Positions 1-4,899 of a stretch of 12,445 nucleotides of DNA are shown piece by piece; position 1 is the first letter of the stretch; each line of letters starts with the position of its first letter. The stretch is taken from contig DATGMB010000017.1 of NCBI GenBank assembly GCA_035293845.1, forward strand, positions 1 to 12,445, given 5' to 3'. This stretch comes from DATGMB01 sp035293845. GTDB lineage: Bacteria > Acidobacteriota > Terriglobia > Bryobacterales > Bryobacteraceae. Both the position numbers and the translations under genes were made by a program. A model generated the notes under the pieces. It ran no database searches and was not told the origin of the DNA. It was given only the letters and a program-made list of their open reading frames with translations.

Positions 1-86
1 AGAAGAGTCAGCAGTTCGTCATCCGTCAGGTCGAGATCGCGGAGGAAGTCCGGCGACGCGGTTTTGGGGATTTCCTTCAGCGGCAT
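1..86 (-). CDS. argF: Ornithine carbamoyltransferase, N-terminal fragment (runs off the left edge)
   Basis: Only the first 28 codons are in the window. The start is the ATG at 86-84 (minus strand), with GAAGG about 8 nt upstream as ribosome binding site. The peptide contains the stretch DFLRDLDLTDDELLTLL, which fits the N-terminus of ornithine or N-acetylornithine carbamoyltransferases (typically FL-x-LxDLTxxEL-xx-LL). This family transfers the carbamoyl group of carbamoyl phosphate to ornithine to give citrulline in arginine synthesis, in the cytoplasm. The catalytic STRT and HCLP motifs lie outside the window and cannot be checked. Independent support comes from the ARG-box-like palindrome 64 bp upstream, which is what an arginine-repressed gene would carry. 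Alternatives are another carbamoyltransferase (argF-prime, pyrB-like) or an unrelated protein with a similar short N-terminus; the regulatory site favours an arg gene. Confidence 0.6.
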   Translation of the reverse strand, partial: MPLKEIPKTASPDFLRDLDLTDDELLTL

Positions 87-149
87 GGTGGGCCTTCGCG
101 GCAGGCGCCTGGCATGCCTGGCCAATCCGGCAGCCGTCGTCCTTGGCTT

Positions 150-183
150 TGAATTTTTATTCACTCGAATGAATTATCACACA
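150..183 (-). promoter_or_regulatory. Pair of ARG boxes (ArgR/AhrC operator) upstream of the argF-like gene
   Basis: Positions 150-163 read TGAATTTTTATTCA, a perfect TGAAT-N4-ATTCA palindrome with an AT-only centre. Read on the minus strand it is GTGAATAAAAATTCAA, very close to the Bacillus AhrC consensus CATGAATAAAAATKCAAK and to the E. coli ARG box. A second, weaker half-conserved box (TGAATTATCACACA) lies at 170-183, with centres 20 bp apart, the usual arrangement for hexameric ArgR binding two adjacent boxes. A possible minus-strand -10 element, GATAAT (178-173), lies inside the second box, so binding would block the promoter. The stretch is clearly AT-rich against its surroundings. That it is regulatory is inferred; the motif match is seen directly. 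Confidence 0.65.
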
Positions 184-254
184 TTTTCACCGGGCGTGGG
201 TGAAATTTTTCGGGGGGCACAGGAAGCACCCACATACAGCACGAGTCCGGTGCC

Positions 255-292
255 GGTGCGCGGCCGTAACCCCGGTGCGCGGCCGTAACCCC
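255..292. repeat. Tandem duplication, 2 x 19 bp
   Basis: The 19-mer GGTGCGCGGCCGTAACCCC occurs twice without gap or mismatch (255-273 and 274-292). It lies in the non-coding stretch between the argF-like gene start and the end of the methyltransferase remnant. It is followed by the palindrome GGCGCCGG. It looks like a replication-slippage duplication; no function is evident. The rest of the gene-free stretch 87-302 holds only the ARG boxes. Confidence 0.85.
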
Positions 293-302
293 GGCGCCGG
301 CG

Positions 303-731
303 TTATGGCACGACGCCAGTGATGGCGCGCATCGCCAGGGTCTGTTTCATCAGCGCTGTCCTGGTCCACGAATCGTAGCATTCGCGTGCTTCCGCCAGTT
401 GACGCTCGTTGCAGAATCCGGCCGTCGCGAGTTGCCCACCCACGCTGTCGATCACCTCCGACCACCATGCCGTCCGTTCGGCAAACTCCGGTCCTCCGCG
501 TTCGACAAGTTCGTCTTGCACCTGGTTTTTGACTTCCACCAACCCGGCGGATGGGAACAGATCCGGGACATGGTCCGCCATCTCGTTGTGCCATCGATTG
601 GCGCGGCGCCACGCGAGAAATGCGTGGTAGAACACCTGGAACTCACCTGGAGGGCGGGTTCCCCGGTGATCCCATTGAAGGGTGCGTAGCCCGAGTAAGC
701 GAGGATCGGACCGGTGTGCCTGGGCAGGCAT
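303..731 (-). pseudogene. Remnant of a class I SAM-dependent methyltransferase (C-terminal part only)
   Basis: The open frame gives 142 residues. From about residue 28 onward it matches the C-terminal part of small class I methyltransferases: FQVFYHAFLAWRRANRWHNE (31-50), MADHVPDLFPSAGL (51-64) and KQTLAMRAITG (129-139) are typical of proteins with the ending FYxAFLAWRxANGWDN...QTLAMRAITG. The SAM-binding Rossmann core with its GxGxG motif is absent, so about half to two thirds of the usual 220-270 residues are missing. The first ~27 residues do not resemble the family, although DHRGTRPPGEF may be a damaged version of the conserved DYNHxxxxWxPxPPxEF segment with a short deletion. No convincing ribosome binding site precedes the ATG at 731. 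I infer a decayed gene that lost its 5' part, not an active enzyme. A short functional protein cannot be excluded but is unlikely. Confidence 0.6.
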
Positions 732-732
732 A

Positions 733-751
733 ATGTTTCACGATAAAACAT
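733..751. promoter_or_regulatory. Inverted repeat upstream of the CusF-like gene; possible operator
   Basis: ATGTTTCACGATAAAACAT has perfect 6-bp arms (ATGTTT / AAACAT) around a 7-nt centre, 47 bp upstream of the CusF-like start codon. A CATAAT hexamer at 729-734 overlaps the left arm and could be a plus-strand -10 element, but no good -35 is visible. The dyad does not match the copper-regulator operators I know (CueR, CopY, CusR). It could be an operator, a small hairpin, or chance. Confidence 0.25.
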
Positions 752-797
752 CACCCCCACCAGAGCCACAGCCCCACCGGTGCCATACTGGAAAACG

Positions 798-1118
798 ATG
801 CCGCGTACATTCACCGCCGCCCTCGTCTGCCTGATCCTCATTCTTGCCGCATGCGCTTCGAAGCCGCCGGCGGGCAAGCGCTACGCCATGGAAGGAACCG
901 TGATGGCGCTCGACCCCAAGGCCCACAGCGCCACGATCGCTGCCGGACAGATCGGCGATTGGATGATGCCGATGACGATGGAGTACCCTGTCAAGCCGGA
1001 TTCCGAGCTGCAGAAGCTCCACGTCGGCGACAAGATCCAGGCGACCGTGGTGGTGGTCAACGACTCCACGTTTTATGTGACCGATGTCAAGGTCGTGGGC
1101 GCGGCCGCTTCCAAGTAG
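798..1118 (+). CDS. CusF-like copper-binding lipoprotein
   Basis: The predicted protein has 106 residues and a lipoprotein signal: a short basic N-terminus (MPRTF), a hydrophobic stretch (residues 7-18) and the lipobox LAAC with Cys19 as the lipidation site. I chose the ATG at 798 (GGAAA just upstream) over the in-frame GTG at 780 because it puts the signal peptide at the right length. The mature part is a small beta-barrel CusF/YdeI-type domain: EGTVMALDPKAHSATI, then GDWMMPMTMEYPV, then LHVGDKIQATVVV. In CusF, Trp44, Met47, Met49 and His36 bind Cu(I)/Ag(I). Here a Trp and the MPMTM methionines are kept, but the position of His36 holds Ala, and an extra Met pair follows the Trp. The likely role is periplasmic copper binding or donation. 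No copper efflux pump or SCO-type gene is adjacent in the window. The alpha/beta hydrolase gene starts 14 bp downstream and may be co-transcribed. Confidence 0.8.
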   Translation: MPRTFTAALVCLILILAACASKPPAGKRYAMEGTVMALDPKAHSATIAAGQIGDWMMPMTMEYPVKPDSELQKLHVGDKIQATVVVVNDSTFYVTDVKVVGAAASK

Positions 1119-1132
1119 CCCCGCGGCTACCG

Positions 1133-2077
1133 ATGCTCCCGTTCGATCCGCTCTTCCGCAATCCGCACTGGCAGACCATCGCCGGCCATTACTGGCCGCG
1201 GACTGCCTCCCCCGCATGGCCGCTCGAATCGCGTTTCTTCCAGACCGAACCGGGCGTGCAGGTCCTTGTGCAATGCCAATTGCCGCATTCGGCCCCCGCG
1301 CGGGCACCTGCGCTGGTTCTCGTCCACGGGCTCGAAGGCTCCGGCTCGGCCGGTTACATCCGCAGCCTCGCCGCCAGCGCGCTCGCTCGGGGCTGGGCAG
1401 CCCACCGCTTCCATATGCGTACCTGCGGCGGCACCGAGCGGCTCTCGAACACCCTCTACCATGCGGGCCTTACCAGCGATCTGCACGCCGTTCTGCGGCA
1501 AATCGGGCCGGCGTTCCTGGTCGGGTTCTCGCTGGGCGGCAATGTCGTGCTGAAGCTCGCGGGTGAACTCGGCGAGCGCGGCCCGGAGCTGATCCGCGGC
1601 GTCTGCGCCGTCTCCACTCCGCTCGACCTTGCCGCGTGCGCGCGCCGAATCGCCGAGCCCGATAACCGGCTCTACGAGCTCCGCTTCATCCGCCGGATGC
1701 GCGCGAGGCTCCTGGCTACCGGCCGCTTCAGCGCTTCCGATTTTGCCGGCCTGCGCCGATTGATCGATCTCGATGACCGCATCACCGCCCCGGCGTTCGG
1801 CTTTCGCGGCGCCGCCGAATACTACGAGACGCAATCCGCGATCCATTTCCTGCCGCGGATCCGCGTTCCCGCGCTGCTCATCCAGGCGAAGGACGACACC
1901 TTCATTCCGTACGGCATATTCGAATCCGCCGCAGTCGGCTCCAATCCACACATCGAGCTGGTCGCGACGGGCGAAGGCGGCCATCTTGGATTTCTCGCCC
2001 GCCAGCCGCATCGGTTCTGGGCCGACCGGGTGATCCTGGACTGGATCGGCCTGCATACGCCGCAGCAATCACCCTAA
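1133..2077 (+). CDS. YheT-family alpha/beta hydrolase
   Basis: The predicted protein has 314 residues, close to the 320-340 usual for the family. Family marks in order are NPHWQTI (residues 10-16), the oxyanion-region strand LVLVHGLEGSGSAGYI (61-76), RTCGGTERLSNTLYHAG (96-112; usually RGCSG...YH), the nucleophile elbow GFSLGGN with Ser133, the acid region AKDDTFIP (Asp254/Asp255) and EGGHLGF with His284. The triad is therefore complete and the enzyme is probably a carboxylesterase or lipase-like hydrolase; the physiological substrate of YheT proteins is not well defined. The start at 1133 places NPHxQT near the N-terminus as in relatives, although no clear Shine-Dalgarno sequence is seen. The frame stays open upstream to 851, but that part overlaps the lipoprotein gene and is not family-like. 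No signal peptide is seen, so it is probably cytoplasmic. Confidence 0.88.
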   Translation: MLPFDPLFRNPHWQTIAGHYWPRTASPAWPLESRFFQTEPGVQVLVQCQLPHSAPARAPALVLVHGLEGSGSAGYIRSLAASALARGWAAHRFHMRTCGGTERLSNTLYHAGLTSDLHAVLRQIGPAFLVGFSLGGNVVLKLAGELGERGPELIRGVCAVSTPLDLAACARRIAEPDNRLYELRFIRRMRARLLATGRFSASDFAGLRRLIDLDDRITAPAFGFRGAAEYYETQSAIHFLPRIRVPALLIQAKDDTFIPYGIFESAAVGSNPHIELVATGEGGHLGFLARQPHRFWADRVILDWIGLHTPQQSP

Positions 2078-2102
2078 TTCCTATAGACAATGCGACAATT
2101 CC
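2076..2102 (+). promoter_or_regulatory. Direct repeat AATTCC spaced 21 bp, upstream of cysH; possible regulator site
   Basis: AATTCC occurs at 2076-2081 and again at 2097-2102, exactly 21 bp apart (two helical turns) and on one face of the DNA, in the 55-bp gap before cysH. The intervening sequence includes TATAGA, a possible -10 element. Assimilatory sulfur genes are commonly controlled by LysR- or Rrf2-type regulators that bind such spaced half sites, but I do not recognise a specific consensus. It could be chance. Confidence 0.25.
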
Positions 2103-2132
2103 GTGATATCGTTTTGACGAGAGATCATCCGC

Positions 2133-2822
2133 ATGTCGCTCAGCCAACGTATCGATGCTGCCCGCACCCTCATCCGGGAGACACTGGCTTCGGAGGGTCC
2201 GTCTGCTCCGGCGGCCTGCATCACCTGCAGCTTCCAGGCGGAGGGCATGGTGGTGACTCACCTCGTAAGGCAGGAATTGCCGGATATTCCCGTTCTTTTC
2301 CTCGATACCGGCTACCATTTCCCCGAAACCTACGCCTACCGCGACCGTATGGCGGCGGCCTGGAACCTGAACCTCATCAACCTCTACCCCCGCCAAAGCG
2401 TGGCCGAGCAGGAAGCCGAACTCGGAATCCTTTACCGGACGGCTCCGGACCGCTGCTGCAAGCTCCGCAAGGTCGAGCCCCTTTTCGCGGCGCTCGAAGC
2501 GTATGATGTCTGGCTCACAGGACTGCGGCGGGAGCAATCGCCCTCTCGCGCCGAACTCCAGCCGGAGGGCGCCTTCCGCCTGCCGTCCGGCCGTGTGCTG
2601 CGCAAGATCAGTCCGCTGGCGTTTTGGTCCACGCGCGAAGTGTGGGCTTACCTCAAGGAATTCGACATCCCGATCCTTCCGCTGTACGATCAGGGCTACA
2701 CGAGTATCGGCTGCGAGCCCTGCACCAGTCTGCCGGTGAGCGTCGACGATCTTCGCTCCGGCCGCTGGGGCGGGCGCAAGCTCGAATGCGGCATTCACCT
2801 TTCGGCCGTTCCAGCGGAGTGA
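2133..2822 (+). CDS. cysH: Adenylylsulfate (APS) reductase, [4Fe-4S] type, thioredoxin-dependent
   Basis: The predicted protein has 229 residues, normal for bacterial assimilatory APS reductases. It reduces adenylylsulfate to sulfite and AMP in the cytoplasm using thioredoxin. The PP-loop-type nucleotide-binding region is near the N-terminus (TCSFQAEGMVV, residues 31-41), followed by LFLDTGYHFPETY (55-67). The iron-sulfur cysteines are all present: Cys108-Cys109 in DRCCKLRKVEPL and Cys194-Cys197 in GCEPCT. Together they mark the APS-type enzyme and distinguish it from the cluster-free PAPS type. LTGLRREQSPSRA (128-140) is the conserved substrate-binding loop, and the catalytic cysteine is Cys219 in ECGIH near the C-terminus. 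The start ATG at 2133 has GAGAG about 11 nt upstream. The TSUP transporter gene follows after 4 bp, which suggests one mRNA for sulfate assimilation. No ATP sulfurylase or sulfite reductase gene is in the window. Confidence 0.93.
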   Translation: MSLSQRIDAARTLIRETLASEGPSAPAACITCSFQAEGMVVTHLVRQELPDIPVLFLDTGYHFPETYAYRDRMAAAWNLNLINLYPRQSVAEQEAELGILYRTAPDRCCKLRKVEPLFAALEAYDVWLTGLRREQSPSRAELQPEGAFRLPSGRVLRKISPLAFWSTREVWAYLKEFDIPILPLYDQGYTSIGCEPCTSLPVSVDDLRSGRWGGRKLECGIHLSAVPAE

Positions 2823-2826
2823 CCCC

Positions 2827-3579
2827 ATGGCGATCTTCCTGGGGTTTCTGATCTCGCTCGCGATCACGCTGACAGGCGTCGGCGGCGGCATTCTCACGGC
2901 GCCGCTCCTGATCCTCTTCATGGGCGTTCCGCCGATCGAGGCCGTGACGGTGGCTCTGCTGTTTGCGGCGGCGATCAAACTGCTGATCGCGCCGGCTTAT
3001 CTACGCGCCGGCCGCGTGGATTTCCGGGTTCTGGGAAAGCTGCTCGCGGGGGGAATCCCGGGGGTCTTGCTGGGCTCGCTCGCGATCGAACGCCTCGGCG
3101 CCGCGCCCCGCTCGGGCGTGCTCCCCGCCGTCCTCGGGCTGAGCATTGCCGCCGCCGCAGCAGTCAACCTGCAGCGGATGTGGCGCGGCGGACCGCCGGA
3201 AGCTGCGCGCCGCGATCGCTCCCGCTTGCTGATCCCCCTCGCTGTCGGCATCGGGGCCGAGGTCGGTTTCTCCTCTGCGGGCGCGGGCGCGATCGGCACG
3301 CTGGCGCTGCTGTATTTCACCAAACTGGAGCCGGCACAAGTGGTCGCCACGGATATCTGCTTCGGCCTGGCGGTCTCGATGGTCGGCGGCGGCCTGCACT
3401 GGAGCTTCGCGCATCAGGTGCCGCCCGTGCTCTGGCCGTTGCTGGCCGGCGGCATCGTCGGGGCAATGGCTGGCGTTTTCCTCTCCAGCATCGTACCGTC
3501 GCGCCCCTTGCGTGCCCTCCTTTGCCTCTGGCTGATGGTGGTTGGCTTCGAGCTTTGCTGGAAGAGCTTCGCATCGTAA
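2827..3579 (+). CDS. TSUP/TauE-SafE family membrane transporter (probable sulfate or sulfite carrier)
   Basis: The predicted protein has 250 residues, almost all hydrophobic, with about 7-8 membrane segments, the usual size for this family. The inverted two-fold repeat is visible: GVGGGILTAPLLI with PIEAVTVALLF (residues 17-46) in the first half and GFSSAGAGAIGTLALLY with EPAQVVATDICFG (147-180) in the second. A short charged loop (RRDRSR, 128-133) separates the halves. TSUP proteins move small sulfur-containing or organic anions across the cytoplasmic membrane. The position 4 bp after cysH, with GGAG at 2816-2819 inside the end of cysH as ribosome binding site, suggests sulfate uptake or export of excess sulfite; direction and substrate are inferred from context. 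No cysteine or binding motif further narrows the substrate. Confidence 0.85.
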   Translation: MAIFLGFLISLAITLTGVGGGILTAPLLILFMGVPPIEAVTVALLFAAAIKLLIAPAYLRAGRVDFRVLGKLLAGGIPGVLLGSLAIERLGAAPRSGVLPAVLGLSIAAAAAVNLQRMWRGGPPEAARRDRSRLLIPLAVGIGAEVGFSSAGAGAIGTLALLYFTKLEPAQVVATDICFGLAVSMVGGGLHWSFAHQVPPVLWPLLAGGIVGAMAGVFLSSIVPSRPLRALLCLWLMVVGFELCWKSFAS

Positions 3580-3586
3580 TTCAGGT

Positions 3587-3653
3587 GCTCACTGCCTGAG
3601 CTTGGGCGATCCGATTCGAGACGCGCCGCGTCTTGCAGTCCACCCCGTATACT
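3587..3653 (+). promoter_or_regulatory. Short intergenic region with two dyads and a TATACT element, before the O-antigen ligase gene
   Basis: The 85-bp gap 3580-3664 holds a 5-bp hairpin GCTCA-CTGCC-TGAGC (3587-3601), a palindrome AGACGCGCCGCGTCT (3619-3633) and TATACT at 3648-3653. TATACT could be a -10 element giving a very short leader for the gene at 3665, but the -35 position (about 3625-3630) reads GCCGCG, which is poor. Neither dyad is followed by a T-run, so a classic terminator for the cysH-TSUP unit is not shown. Confidence 0.25.
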
Positions 3654-3664
3654 GAGATCAGCCC

Positions 3665-4885
3665 ATGCTTCCCCCGGAGCCTTTCCTCTCCCGCGCCGCA
3701 CGCTGGCTGGCGTTCGGCTCGGCCGTTTCGATCCTGTTCTCGATTGCCGTCTCCCAGATCCTGCTCGGCCTCGCTCTTGCCGCCCTTCTGCTTTCCGGCG
3801 AGAAAATCAGCCTTCCTCGCGGGATCCTGCTTCCGCTGGCGCTGTTTTTCCTCGGGACGGCAGTCGCTCTCGTTGTCTCCCCGCATCCGGCGGAAGGCTT
3901 GCCGCAGATTCGCAAGCTCTACGTGTTTCTCGAGCTGCTTGTGGTGTACACCTGTCTCCGGGATGTTCGCCTCGTCCGCGCCGTTTTCCTGACCTGGGCA
4001 GGATTTGCGGCCATCGATGGGATCCGCGGCCTCGTTCAGTTTGCGCAAAAGCTCCAGCAGGCGCACCAGCTTCACCGCGGCGATTACGCGTTCTACGTCG
4101 GCGATCGCATCACGGGTTTCATGAGCCACTGGAACACTTTCGCCGGCCAGCAGATGTTTGCGCTCCTGATGCTCGCCGCGTTCCTGTTTTTCGCCCCGCC
4201 GGCGCGCCGCCGCTGGATCTGGCTCGGCTGCGCCGCGTTGATGTGCATCGCGATCCTGCTCGCGGAGACACGTGCCGTCTGGATCGGCCTTCTGGCCGGC
4301 GGCCTTTATCTTCTATGGTTCTGGAATCGCTGGGCCGTGGCCGCGGTGCCGGTGCTGGTCGCCGCCGGCTACTTGGTCGCGCCGCCCATTATTCAGGACC
4401 GCGTCAACTCTCTGCTGCACCCCACTGGTGTCGATTCCAATGCCTTCCGCGTGGTCACGTGGCGGACCGGCCTCAGGATGATCGAAGCGCATCCGGTGTT
4501 CGGCATTGGCCCGGAAGGTCCCAAGTACCACTTCGCGGATTGGATCCCCGCCGACGTCCCGCGCCCGCTGCCCAGCGGCTGGTACGGCCACCTGCATAAC
4601 ATTTACCTGCAGTACGCCGCCGAGCGTGGCATCCCGGTTCTGCTGATCCTGCTGTGGTTGCTCGGCCGGATGCTCTTCGATTATTGGACCGCCCTCCGCA
4701 CCTTGCCCCCCGGCCCGAGCGATTCCCGCTTTCTTCTCCACGGCGGCATTGCCGTGATCCTGGCCGCCCTGGCGGAAGGGTTCTTCGAATACAACCTGGG
4801 CGATAGCGAAGTGCTCACCATGTTCCTGGTTGTCGTTGCCTGCGCCTATCGCGCCGCCGCAATGCGCCCGCCGGCCAGCGCCTGA
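3665..4885 (+). CDS. O-antigen ligase/polymerase family membrane protein (Wzy_C type)
   Basis: The predicted protein has 406 residues and about 10-12 hydrophobic segments, typical for WaaL/Wzy-type glycosyltransferases. These join polysaccharide to lipid A core, or polymerise repeat units, on the periplasmic side of the inner membrane. The recognisable features are the central Wzy_C pattern: GDRITGFMSHWNTFAG (residues 146-161), LAETRAVWIGLLAGG (199-213) with the conserved TR arginine (Arg203), FRVVTWRTGLRMIEAHPVFG and GIGPEGP (261-286), and HLHNIYLQYAAERG (309-322), whose His311 corresponds to the functionally important histidine of WaaL. The start ATG at 3665 has GAGA 6-9 nt upstream. Ligase and polymerase cannot be told apart by sequence alone. 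No other polysaccharide gene is adjacent. The gene converges on the phage-type tail cluster with only 14 bp between the stop codons. Confidence 0.85.
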   Translation: MLPPEPFLSRAARWLAFGSAVSILFSIAVSQILLGLALAALLLSGEKISLPRGILLPLALFFLGTAVALVVSPHPAEGLPQIRKLYVFLELLVVYTCLRDVRLVRAVFLTWAGFAAIDGIRGLVQFAQKLQQAHQLHRGDYAFYVGDRITGFMSHWNTFAGQQMFALLMLAAFLFFAPPARRRWIWLGCAALMCIAILLAETRAVWIGLLAGGLYLLWFWNRWAVAAVPVLVAAGYLVAPPIIQDRVNSLLHPTGVDSNAFRVVTWRTGLRMIEAHPVFGIGPEGPKYHFADWIPADVPRPLPSGWYGHLHNIYLQYAAERGIPVLLILLWLLGRMLFDYWTALRTLPPGPSDSRFLLHGGIAVILAALAEGFFEYNLGDSEVLTMFLVVVACAYRAAAMRPPASA

Positions 4886-4899
4886 CGCGCAATCCGCCA

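Noticed and set aside
255..292. Tandem 19-bp repeat as the beginning of a CRISPR array or iteron
   Set aside because: There are only two units with no spacer between them and no cas or replication gene nearby; slippage duplication is simpler.
452..877. Minus-strand frame overlapping the methyltransferase remnant and the lipoprotein start
   Set aside because: No family resemblance and no ribosome binding site; it also does not supply the missing SAM-binding part of the methyltransferase in a shifted frame.
1127..2068. Long minus-strand open frame (313 codons) opposite the alpha/beta hydrolase
   Set aside because: It is fully antisense to a gene with a complete catalytic triad; the translation has no recognisable motif and the long frame is expected from GC-rich third positions.
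2090..2506. Plus-strand frame overlapping the start of cysH in another phase
   Set aside because: His/Pro/Arg-rich shadow translation; cysH in the true frame has all cluster and catalytic cysteines.
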